From contig JAEVYX010000142.1 of assembly GCA_023392515.1 (NCBI GenBank), positions 1 to 64,000 on the forward strand: 64,000 nt of DNA, in the 5' to 3' direction. Origin of the DNA: Bacillota bacterium. GTDB lineage: Bacteria; Bacillota; Clostridia; Christensenellales; Aristaeellaceae. Below are positions 54,938 to 62,178 of this stretch, in pieces. The translations under genes and the position numbers were made by a program. Under the pieces are notes generated by a model. It did no database searches and had not been told where the DNA came from. It worked only from the letters and a program-made list of their open reading frames with translations. Within the stretch, counting starts at the first letter, position 1; the number at the start of each line of letters is the position of its first letter.

Positions 54938-57064
54938 TCATTGCGGCATTTGAAATTGAACCTGCACCTGCGCCCCCGGCGCGACGTATTCCCCAGCCGC
55001 GGGGGTTTGGGAAGCCGCCAGGCCGCTGCCCTTCAGTACCATTTCCAGTCCCCGTAAACGCAGCAGTCTCCCCGCCTCCACCATGGAAAGTCCTCCCACA
55101 TCCGGTACCTTCACCAGGTCAAGGGGTTCCACCGCGCCCTCCTGATTGGTGTACAGCATTACTTGCCCGCCCATGCTTAGCTGGGCACCGGCGGCCGGCA
55201 TCTGATCGGTAACAGTGTCGGATTGTCCGTCATCCAAGGATATCAACCCCAATTCCCCAAGCTTTTTCTTGGCATCCTTGAGGGAAAGCCCGATCACATC
55301 CGGTATTTCCACTTGAGGCGATTGGGTGGCGGACGGATCGGCCGGCGCGATACCCAGGTAGTGCAGCGTTTCCTCCATCACCTGCCGGGCGAAGGGGGCC
55401 GCCGTCGTTCCGCCATAATCCACCGGCGCCTGAGATTCATCCACGACGACCAGAATGGCAAACTGGGGATTGTCAGCCGGAGCAAATCCCAGGAAAGATC
55501 CGATGTGCACATCCCTTACAATTTTACCATCCTTGTATTTCTGCGCAGTACCGGTCTTTCCACCAATCCTGTATCCAGCAATCGCGGCATTTTTGCCGCC
55601 GCCGTTTTCCACAACGCCTTCCAGCAGATTCCGCATTGTGGCCGATGTCTCAGGGGTGATAGGATTGGCCACTACCTGGGCACTGGTGCGCTGCAGAACC
55701 ACACCTGTTTCGGATAATACTTCCGCTACCAGATATGGCCGCATCAGCTTGCCGCCATTGACCGCCGCACAGGCGGCTGTAATCAATTGCAGCGGGGTCA
55801 CCGCCACGCTTTGCCCAAAACCGATGCGTGCCAGATCCACATCCTTCACATATCGGTTATTGATCAGTATGCCCGAAGCTTCACCCGGCAAGTCGATTCC
55901 CGTCATCGTACCCAAGCCAAAGGCCCGGAGATATTGATAGAAGGTATCCTTGCCCATTCGCAAAGCCAATTCCACAAAAACGGGGTTACAGCTGTTTTGC
56001 AATGCCTCCCGCATGGATTCAGCCCCGTGCGCCCTGCCCCAGCAGCGGATTGTATCCCCGTCAACCTTGATCTTGGCCGAGCAATAAAACCGGTCTTCCG
56101 GGTTCGTCACACCGCTGTCCAGGGCGGCGGATGCCGTGACGATTTTAAAGGTGGAGCCGGGCTCGTAGGCATCACTGATCATGTTGATGCGCATTAATTC
56201 CCGCAGCGTTTCCAATGCATCCCGGGGAGGATTGTTGGGATCATAATCAGGTTTGCTGCACATAGCCAGGATCGCGCCGGTTTTCACATCCATCACGATG
56301 GCATGAACTGCTTTGGCATCATTGACCGCAAGACATTCACGCATGGCTTTTTCGCAAAAGCCTTGAATGGTGTTGTCTATGGTCAGCTTGAGCGAGTTTC
56401 CCGCCTGGGGTGCAATATAAGCTGTCTGGCCATTTGCCAGTGTTCTTGCTTTGGCATCCACCTCATGCAAAAACGTTCCACTCTGGCCTTTGAGCAGCGA
56501 TTCATATTGCTGTTCCAGGCCGGATTGGCCTACGCTGTCAACATTGGTCAGCCCCAGTACCTGGCTGAGAAAAGCGCCCTTTGGGTACCATCTTTTTGTA
56601 TCCTCATCAAAGGTGATGCCCCGGAGCGTTTTTAACTGAAGAATTTTCGGGTCCATCTGCAGACTGCGTATTTGATCCACCACATCCCGGTTTACCTGAC
56701 GCTTTAGGATCACAGATGCCTTTGCCTTGTCCGACAACTTGATAAGAACGCTTTCCCGGTTTACATCAAGCAGCGGGCATAATAGATCGCATACCCCTTC
56801 CGGGTTCACAATCTGCTGCGGATTGGCACAGACGATATACGCCGTTGTGCTCAGGGTAATACTCTCGCTATTCCGATCCAGTATGCTGCCCCGCTTGGCA
56901 GCCACCGCTCCGGACCTTGTCCATTGACTGACGCCTTTAGCAGTCAACTCTTCCGCCTGGAAAATCGTCAGGCTGCCAATGCGCACAACCACCGTGCCAA
57001 AGAGCAATGTCAGGATGACGGTAAGCAGCAGCAGCCTCTTGCGAATGACAAGTTCGGGATACAA
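54938..57064 (-). CDS. Class B penicillin-binding protein with two PASTA domains (SpoVD/FtsI-like)
   Basis: A 708-residue transpeptidase. One membrane helix (about residues 10-32) is followed by a dimerisation domain (KRGSILDRNSESITLS) and a transpeptidase domain with the three active-site motifs: PGSTFKI (Ser nucleophile), SCN and GGKTGTAQ. Two PASTA domains close the protein (PDVIGLSLKDAKKKL and PDVGGLSMVEAGRLL). The PASTA domains favour SpoVD or a vegetative FtsI-type enzyme of Firmicutes; whether it acts in division or sporulation cannot be decided here, but it is the only such gene in this cluster, so a division role is likely. The start is a TTG at 57064 behind GGGGGG. Confidence 0.92.
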   Translation of the reverse strand: MYPELVIRKRLLLLTVILTLLFGTVVVRIGSLTIFQAEELTAKGVSQWTRSGAVAAKRGSILDRNSESITLSTTAYIVCANPQQIVNPEGVCDLLCPLLDVNRESVLIKLSDKAKASVILKRQVNRDVVDQIRSLQMDPKILQLKTLRGITFDEDTKRWYPKGAFLSQVLGLTNVDSVGQSGLEQQYESLLKGQSGTFLHEVDAKARTLANGQTAYIAPQAGNSLKLTIDNTIQGFCEKAMRECLAVNDAKAVHAIVMDVKTGAILAMCSKPDYDPNNPPRDALETLRELMRINMISDAYEPGSTFKIVTASAALDSGVTNPEDRFYCSAKIKVDGDTIRCWGRAHGAESMREALQNSCNPVFVELALRMGKDTFYQYLRAFGLGTMTGIDLPGEASGILINNRYVKDVDLARIGFGQSVAVTPLQLITAACAAVNGGKLMRPYLVAEVLSETGVVLQRTSAQVVANPITPETSATMRNLLEGVVENGGGKNAAIAGYRIGGKTGTAQKYKDGKIVRDVHIGSFLGFAPADNPQFAILVVVDESQAPVDYGGTTAAPFARQVMEETLHYLGIAPADPSATQSPQVEIPDVIGLSLKDAKKKLGELGLISLDDGQSDTVTDQMPAAGAQLSMGGQVMLYTNQEGAVEPLDLVKVPDVGGLSMVEAGRLLRLRGLEMVLKGSGLAASQTPAAGEYVAPGAQVQVQFQMPQ

Positions 57065-57116
57065 TACGCGTCCCCCCTGGGCTGCCTTGACAAAGAGCAG
57101 CTAAAAAAGCCGATCT

Positions 57117-57722
57117 TTACTCCAGGAAGCCAAATAGTGTGGCATAGATGCCCGAGCGTACCGGGGGGACGGTAGCTTGGGCCGAAGGATTCTGCGGGCG
57201 GGTATCGGAAGCCACCAAATAGACAACATCGGCTCCCTCCGCTGATACCATGCCCAGGTTACGGGCAGCGGCATAGCAGATTTTTGCACTGTCGGACGCT
57301 TTGCTCAAGTCTACAGCCAAAGCATCATTTGCCTTCAGCCCTTCCTCGATCTGCGCTTTCAGCATACTGTTGATTTTAGCCTTTTCTGTCATCCGGCTGG
57401 TCTGCACCAGTGTCATAATTCCAAACACAAATACGAAAAGGCCCACCACACATAGCGCGGCGGATAAGGAGAGCCCACCCTGTCGGGGGCGCTCATGCCG
57501 ATTCCCGATTGTTTGGGAAGAAGGCGGCGCAGGGCTCGGCTTAAAACGGGGGGAGCGTTTCAGCATTCGGCTAAGAGGAATAAGCCGGTCTTCATCGTCC
57601 AAATCGCCAAAGGGCAGCTGTACATGCGGGCGCACATAGATACGGCAGGAGGAAATACTGCTGGCTCCCACTAAGGCGTACTTGCCTTTAAAAACACGTG
57701 TTTTTGGATCTCCGCGTGTCAT
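57117..57722 (-). CDS. FtsL-like bitopic division protein
   Basis: A 201-residue protein in the ftsL position. A long cytoplasmic N-terminus of about 80 residues, rich in Arg and Pro, is followed by one membrane helix (residues about 84-106) and a short helical region (about 108-150, coiled-coil-like), then a C-terminal tail ending SGIYATLFGFLE. FtsL proteins are poorly conserved, so the call rests on topology and on the place between mraZ and the penicillin-binding protein gene. The N-terminal extension is longer than usual. GGGGG precedes the ATG. Confidence 0.72.
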   Translation of the reverse strand: MTRGDPKTRVFKGKYALVGASSISSCRIYVRPHVQLPFGDLDDEDRLIPLSRMLKRSPRFKPSPAPPSSQTIGNRHERPRQGGLSLSAALCVVGLFVFVFGIMTLVQTSRMTEKAKINSMLKAQIEEGLKANDALAVDLSKASDSAKICYAAARNLGMVSAEGADVVYLVASDTRPQNPSAQATVPPVRSGIYATLFGFLE

Positions 57723-57760
57723 ATGTATCCTATCCCCCTTTGGTCCAGTTTAGAACTTTG

Positions 57761-58312
57761 TCACGCCTCCAAATCTCCCAAGTACTGCAACAGCTCCGGA
57801 ATATTTTCCAGGAAATCCTGATCTTCTTTGGCTGCCTTCTGACTATCCACAATGCGGATATGATCAAAGGCACCGCTTATTTCCACATCCTTTGCCTCGC
57901 CCAGCATACGGCTACGAAGTTTGGACGGAAGCAACAGCCGCCCTTGATTGTCACTTTCCCCATCGGGATAGCTGAGCTTGGTGAACTGATGGATGTATTG
58001 CTGTACTTGGAGTTTTCTTTGATTCATGCTTTGAAATTCTTTGAGAAGTTTCAGCCACACATGCCGCGGGTAGAGGGCGACCGCCTGCAGATCCCTTGTG
58101 GGACCAATGGTAAACCGATCCCCCAATGCATCCCGGTAGCCGGCAGGGATGATGATTCTTCCCTTGCCGTCGATAGAATGGTCGTATGAGCCGAAAAACA
58201 TATGCTCCAGCTCATTCTCTGTGGAATCGGCAGGGGTGTTTTGCACTTGAGGCGCATCCGTTTCCGGCTGCCTGGATTCCGCCTTTTCAGAGCGGTTTTC
58301 CTCCTCCGCCAC
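57761..58312 (-). CDS. mraZ: Transcriptional regulator MraZ with an N-terminal extension
   Basis: A 183-residue MraZ; the usual length is about 145. Residues about 38-183 hold the two AbrB-like swapped-hairpin domains (MFFGSYDHSIDGKGRIIIPA and GESDNQGRLLLPSKLR), each with the DxxGR-type DNA-binding loop. The first 37 residues are acidic and absent from typical members. I chose the GTG at 58312 because GGAGG lies 7 bases upstream; starting at the inner ATG (58201) would give a normal-length protein, but only a GGAG too close to the start is present. MraZ controls the dcw promoter by binding repeats in front of its own gene, which are visible here. Confidence 0.85.
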   Translation of the reverse strand: MAEEENRSEKAESRQPETDAPQVQNTPADSTENELEHMFFGSYDHSIDGKGRIIIPAGYRDALGDRFTIGPTRDLQAVALYPRHVWLKLLKEFQSMNQRKLQVQQYIHQFTKLSYPDGESDNQGRLLLPSKLRSRMLGEAKDVEISGAFDHIRIVDSQKAAKEDQDFLENIPELLQYLGDLEA

Positions 58313-58331
58313 GATCCCACCTCCCATTCCA

Positions 58332-58393
58332 CCACTTTACACCACTTTGTGGGCTGTTGGAACCATTATGCACCACTTTTGGAACTGCGTCAA
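58332..58393 (-). promoter_or_regulatory. dcw promoter with MraZ-type AAAGTGG boxes
   Basis: TTGACG (58388-58393) and CATAAT (58365-58370) on the minus strand, spacer 17. Three AAAGTGG boxes lie at 58373-58379 (between -35 and -10), 58342-58348 and 58332-58338; the last two are spaced by exactly 10 bases, as in known MraZ boxes. This predicts autoregulation of the whole cluster. Confidence 0.78.
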
Positions 58394-58493
58394 TTCCTAT
58401 GCACAAACTTTTTTTGCGGCAGTTCAACATACTTCCGTAACAAATGCATTCATTTTGAGAAACGATGTTCTCTTTTCGCCAAAAGAAAGGCAT

Positions 58494-58521
58494 AAAAAAG
58501 CGCCCAGATACAATCTGAGCG
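58494..58521 (-). terminator. Terminator of the metallophosphoesterase gene
   Basis: CGCTCAGA (58514-58521 on the minus strand) pairs with TCTGGGCG (58501-58508) and is followed by TTTTTT. Confidence 0.7.
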
Positions 58522-58615
58522 GAATTTTATCGTATGCCTTTCCCATATATCGCCATTTTTTGTGAAAAAATCATGAAAAATGTACGATTATTTTTTTACC
58601 AGTTTGAGAAAAAGA

Positions 58616-59350
58616 TTAATTTTCTTCTGGCGCTTCTTTTTTCATCCGTAAAGCTTCTTCTTCAAGATTCAGCAGGGAGAAATGAAGCCCATCGCAGGAT
58701 ACCTGATAGTACCGCACATCATTTCGAATGCCGGTAAACCCATATTTAAGCCCAAATCCATGGAGGTGCCCATAGACCAGATCTTTTGCGCGGTATTGCT
58801 CCAACAACTTTGTAAAGCCAGAATCAGTACGCTTCTCATTAAAGGGCGGATAATGCATCATCACCAGCTTATCCAATCCTGGCGCTATTCTTTCCGCTTC
58901 CTTCAGAGACATTTCAAGGCGGAGGATTTCCCGTTCGTATATGCGCTGATCCTCCTGGCTAAGCCCGGCGTCCCCGGGAACCAGCCAGCCTCGGGTGCCG
59001 CAGATCACCCGCCCCCCCAAAAGAAACGCATCGTTTTGAAGGGCATACATTCCAAGGGGCAGCGCCTCACGCAGTTTTGTGATGGATCCCCACCAATAAT
59101 CGTGATTCCCCCGCAAAAGTACCTTTTTCCCCGGCAAAGCCCCGATGGCCTCTAAATCGGGCAATGCATCGCTTAACTGCATGGCCCAGCTAATATCGCC
59201 CGGGATCAATACAAGATCCTCCGGCTTAACTTTCGCACACCAGTCTTCAGAAATTTTTGCAAAGTGATTTTCCCAATGACCGCCAAAAACGTCCATTGGT
59301 TTTTCGTCCCCGCCGGGAAGATGCAGATCGCCTATGGCATAAATGGTCAT
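58616..59350 (-). CDS. Metallophosphoesterase
   Basis: A 244-residue calcineurin-fold phosphoesterase. All metal-binding motifs are present: GDLHLPG, PGDISWAMQL, LRGNHDYWWGS, MHYPPF and YGHLHGFG. Relatives are uncharacterised phosphodiesterases; the substrate is unknown. The zinc-ribbon gene ends 39 bases upstream, and the two may be co-transcribed. Confidence 0.87.
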   Translation of the reverse strand: MTIYAIGDLHLPGGDEKPMDVFGGHWENHFAKISEDWCAKVKPEDLVLIPGDISWAMQLSDALPDLEAIGALPGKKVLLRGNHDYWWGSITKLREALPLGMYALQNDAFLLGGRVICGTRGWLVPGDAGLSQEDQRIYEREILRLEMSLKEAERIAPGLDKLVMMHYPPFNEKRTDSGFTKLLEQYRAKDLVYGHLHGFGLKYGFTGIRNDVRYYQVSCDGLHFSLLNLEEEALRMKKEAPEEN

Positions 59351-59389
59351 GCAAACAGTTCAAACCGAGGAAGGATGACTGTCTTCGGT

Positions 59390-59803
59390 TCAGCCGTCCT
59401 CTTTCTCCTCGTCATCATCCTCCTGACCTTCTTCCTCGTCCTCCCGAACGCTTTCCAAAGACAATTCGCTTTCGATTTCACCAAATTCCCGTTCCGGGAT
59501 ATCCTCATCAATTTCAGGTATGATTTCATCCATGGTGCTGACAGGGTCGATGGCCAAACTGCTTTCATCCACAATTTCCGGAGAGTCCCCGTCGTCATCA
59601 TGGGTATTTCCGTTCATTTCTTTCAGGCAGAACAAGCATACATCTTTCCCAGGCAGTGCCGGTGCTTCATTGCATACAGAACAAAGCTCCAGTTCATCCC
59701 TGGGCTGCTCTCCCTTCATTTCCCGTAAGCAGACCTTACAGTACTTTTCCCCTTCCTGAATATAATTCAAGTCGCAACGCGGGCATTTAACCAGTTTCAT
59801 CAT
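59390..59803 (-). CDS. Small zinc-ribbon protein with an acidic tail
   Basis: A 137-residue protein. Residues 1-65 carry four CxxC pairs (KCPRCD, YCKVCL, LCSVCN and VCLFCL), enough for two zinc sites. The rest is strongly acidic and probably disordered (EDEEEGQEDDDEEKEDG at the end). No enzyme domain is visible. Proteins of this kind may bind basic partners such as RNA-binding proteins or ribosomes; that is speculation. AGAGGAGG precedes the ATG at 59803, where two ATG codons are in tandem. Confidence 0.75.
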   Translation of the reverse strand: MMKLVKCPRCDLNYIQEGEKYCKVCLREMKGEQPRDELELCSVCNEAPALPGKDVCLFCLKEMNGNTHDDDGDSPEIVDESSLAIDPVSTMDEIIPEIDEDIPEREFGEIESELSLESVREDEEEGQEDDDEEKEDG

Positions 59804-59886
59804 GGCATCCTCCTCTAAATTCACAGGCATCTACTTGTATTAGACAGATTACCTTATTTTCCCTTGGAAAGTGTCTTCCATTTTAG

Positions 59887-59942
59887 TTGAACATATTTGT
59901 AAACTATATTACGATCTTATTGCAATCACGACACAATGTCGT
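59887..59942 (+). promoter_or_regulatory. Promoter and inverted repeat of the CAP-domain gene
   Basis: TTGAAC (59887-59892) and TACGAT (59910-59915), spacer 17, followed by the inverted repeat ACGACA-CAA-TGTCGT (59928-59942) just downstream of the start of transcription and upstream of the ribosome binding site. Confidence 0.5.
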
Positions 59943-59961
59943 AATAATTAGGAGGTGTCTC

Positions 59962-60978
59962 ATGACCCGAAAGCATATCGCCACAGCCTTGTGCCTCATT
60001 ATGGCAAGCACAGCCGGTACAGCCCTAGCCTCCGGTGCGCCCACCTCACAATTTAATTATTCTGGCTGGCCCTACCGGGCCACTCCTCCTTGCCAGACCC
60101 AGGCAGCCCAAGCGACCCCGGTGCCCAACAGCACTTTGGGCAACACTACCACCTCAAGCAGCTGCCCGAATACAAAAGGCACCTTTACCGTCACCATTGG
60201 CAGCAACGGCTCTTCCGCCACATGCAGCACAAGCACCTGCACCAAGGGGTCAACCAGCGATTGCCCCGACAGCAATTGCACTTACGGAAGCCTGTGCCCC
60301 ATCACAAAGGCTACCTGCACAAGCGGAACATGCGCTGCTGCGCCGACGGCAAAACCCACAGTAGCCCCCACCAAAGCGCCTGCCTGCCCTGTGGTTCCCA
60401 CTGCAGCACCCACCTTGGTGCCTACAGCAGTTCCAACGGCGGCACCTATCGCGGTTCCGACTTTAGCCCCTACAGCGGTCCCGACAGCGATCCCAACGGC
60501 TAAGCCCACTTTGGCGCCGACGGCAAAACCCACGGCAGTTCCAACAGCAAAACCCACATTGGCCCCCACAGATGACGACAATTATACTCCAAGTTCTGTT
60601 TCCGCGCAAGAGCAATTGGGCTGGAATTTGGTCAATCAGGATCGGGCCAATAACGGCTTGTCCGCTTTGACGCTGGACCCCGAACTATGCCGTCTGGCCA
60701 GGATGAAATCCACTGATATGTTCCAAAATAACTACTTTGCCCATCAGTCTCCGACTTTGGGCAGCGCGGCCGATATGCTGCGGGCCAATGGCTATTCTTT
60801 CTCCGGCGTTGGTGAAAACATTGCACACCATGCCACAGTAGAAAAATCCCAAGCGGCGTTCATGTCCAGCACGGGCCACCGGCAGAACATCTTAGGCAGC
60901 CAGTGGACCAAGGTAGGCATCGGCGTATGCTATGATGCCCAGGGTTTTGTATATGTAACCCAGATATTTGTTCGCTAA
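59962..60978 (+). CDS. Secreted CAP-domain (SCP/YkwD-like) protein with Cys-rich and PT-repeat regions
   Basis: A 338-residue exported protein. A signal peptide (cleavage after ALASG, about residue 28) is followed by a Cys/Thr/Ser-rich region of about 90 residues with short CTxGxxC-like repeats, and then a linker of about 70 residues made of PTA/PTL/PTK repeats, typical of wall-spanning spacers. The C-terminal 120 residues are a CAP domain (LVNQDRANNGLSALTLDPEL, HQSPTLG, GVGENIAHH and STGHRQNIL), with the conserved His and Glu. YkwD-like proteins are common on the surface of Firmicutes but of unknown function. AGGAGG precedes the ATG at 59962. Confidence 0.87.
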   Translation: MTRKHIATALCLIMASTAGTALASGAPTSQFNYSGWPYRATPPCQTQAAQATPVPNSTLGNTTTSSSCPNTKGTFTVTIGSNGSSATCSTSTCTKGSTSDCPDSNCTYGSLCPITKATCTSGTCAAAPTAKPTVAPTKAPACPVVPTAAPTLVPTAVPTAAPIAVPTLAPTAVPTAIPTAKPTLAPTAKPTAVPTAKPTLAPTDDDNYTPSSVSAQEQLGWNLVNQDRANNGLSALTLDPELCRLARMKSTDMFQNNYFAHQSPTLGSAADMLRANGYSFSGVGENIAHHATVEKSQAAFMSSTGHRQNILGSQWTKVGIGVCYDAQGFVYVTQIFVR

Positions 60979-60992
60979 ACCTTTTCAGACTT

Positions 60993-61044
60993 GGCGCTTT
61001 CTCCCCGGAAATGAGTATCTGTCTCTTTCCGGGGGGCAAGCGCC
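60993..61044 (+). terminator. Long hairpin after the CAP-domain gene
   Basis: GGCGCTT (60993-60999) and CCCCGGAAA (61003-61011) pair with TTTCCGGGG (61026-61034) and AAGCGCC (61038-61044). No long T-run follows, so it may act as a 3' stabiliser or as a terminator. Confidence 0.6.
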
Positions 61045-61098
61045 ATTATTGTATGCTTGGAAGGGATTCTTCGGGCAGCCGCCCGGCCGGGGCAGGTA

Positions 61099-61437
61099 TT
61101 ACACCATCCAATCCCTTGCAGGACCGCTACGGTGAGCGCGCACTTGCAGAGGAAAATGGTTGTTCTGGGCGCTGTCGAATTGCGCTCCCACCGATTTCAA
61201 AAGCGCTTTTCCCGCCATGGAGCCGGTAGTGCGCAGCTTTGTCCTTTCGCTGGCGGGTGTAACAACTGACGCCATTACGGGTACCACTGGCTGAAAGTCC
61301 GACGTTTTAGCTTGAACCAGCTTGTCTTTTGTCCTGACCTGCGAAAGCGCCGCCCGAGCGGATTCCTTCGACAGGGCAGGCAGCAGCACCGCTTCGCTAC
61401 GCAAAAGCGCTGGCTGGCGGGTCGCATCTTGCCGCAT
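61099..61437 (-). CDS. Small protein of unknown function
   Basis: A 112-residue open frame with a good ribosome binding site (AGGAGGAG, 6 bases before the ATG). The product is basic, rich in Ala, Ser, Thr and Arg, and has no recognised domain or membrane segment. It sits between the engB terminator and the hairpin of the convergent CAP gene. The site supports translation; composition and lack of homology argue for caution. A non-coding or decayed region is the alternative. Confidence 0.4.
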   Translation of the reverse strand: MRQDATRQPALLRSEAVLLPALSKESARAALSQVRTKDKLVQAKTSDFQPVVPVMASVVTPASERTKLRTTGSMAGKALLKSVGAQFDSAQNNHFPLQVRAHRSGPARDWMV

Positions 61438-61516
61438 GGAACACTCCTCCTGTCTGCCCTTTACATATGCATGGGCTACTCCATGCTATGTGGCTGGGCA
61501 ATGCGGCGTGCGTGCA

Positions 61517-61544
61517 AAACGCCTGCTAATATTGCAGGCGTTTT
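61517..61544. terminator. Terminator after engB
   Basis: AAAACGCCTGC (61517-61527) pairs perfectly with GCAGGCGTTTT (61534-61544) around a 7-base loop, directly after the engB stop. Confidence 0.88.
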
Positions 61545-61547
61545 CGG

Positions 61548-62177
61548 CTATTCTTCCGCAGATATATCGTTTTCATTCACTATTATATTATGTTTAGCGT
61601 CAAGGATTTCGTCAATGCGTGCAAGCAAAGCTTCCCTACCTGTTTTATCCTGGCTGGAAAAAGGAATCACTTCCCAAGGCTGAACCAAAAGGGTACGGCA
61701 TATAAGAGTGATTTGCTGCATTCTTGCGCTGCGGCCGATTTTATCCGACTTTGTAGCCACAACCGTAAACGGAATATCTTTTTGATGTAAAAAACGATTC
61801 ATGTCGATATCGTCCTGGGTAGGCGCGTGCCTGATATCCACCAGTTGGAGTACATGCTGCAATTCCGTTCCTTTGGAAAAATACCCCTCCATCATTTGAC
61901 CCCAGCGGACTTTTTCCTGTTTGTCTATTTTGGCAAAGCCGTATCCCGGCAGATCAATCAGGTGAAAGGTGCCATTGAGCAAAAACACGTTGATCAGCCT
62001 GGTTTTTCCGGGGGTAGAACTTGTTTTAGCCAACTTCAGCCGGCGGCACAAACAGTTGATGAGCGAACTTTTACCCACATTGCTTCTGCCCACTACGGCA
62101 ATTTGGGGCAGCCCCAGCCCCTGAAAGGGGCCGTAGGCTGCCAAACTCGTAATGAATTCTGCCTTTGTAATCTCCAT
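61548..62177 (-). CDS. engB: Ribosome biogenesis GTP-binding protein YihA/EngB
   Basis: A 209-residue GTPase needed for assembly of the 50S subunit. G1 is VVGRSNVGKSSLIN, G3 is LIDLPGYGFA, and G4 is VVATKSDKIG. The ATG at 62177 begins one base after the lon stop, with GGGGGC upstream, so the two genes are coupled. lon-engB is a common Firmicute pair. Confidence 0.95.
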   Translation of the reverse strand: MEITKAEFITSLAAYGPFQGLGLPQIAVVGRSNVGKSSLINCLCRRLKLAKTSSTPGKTRLINVFLLNGTFHLIDLPGYGFAKIDKQEKVRWGQMMEGYFSKGTELQHVLQLVDIRHAPTQDDIDMNRFLHQKDIPFTVVATKSDKIGRSARMQQITLICRTLLVQPWEVIPFSSQDKTGREALLARIDEILDAKHNIIVNENDISAEE

Positions 62178-62178
62178 A

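Noticed and set aside
60282..60581. Minus-strand frame encoding VGTAVGxKVG-like repeats
   Set aside because: It is the antisense of the PT-repeat linker of the CAP protein; the repeats are a by-product of the sense repeats.
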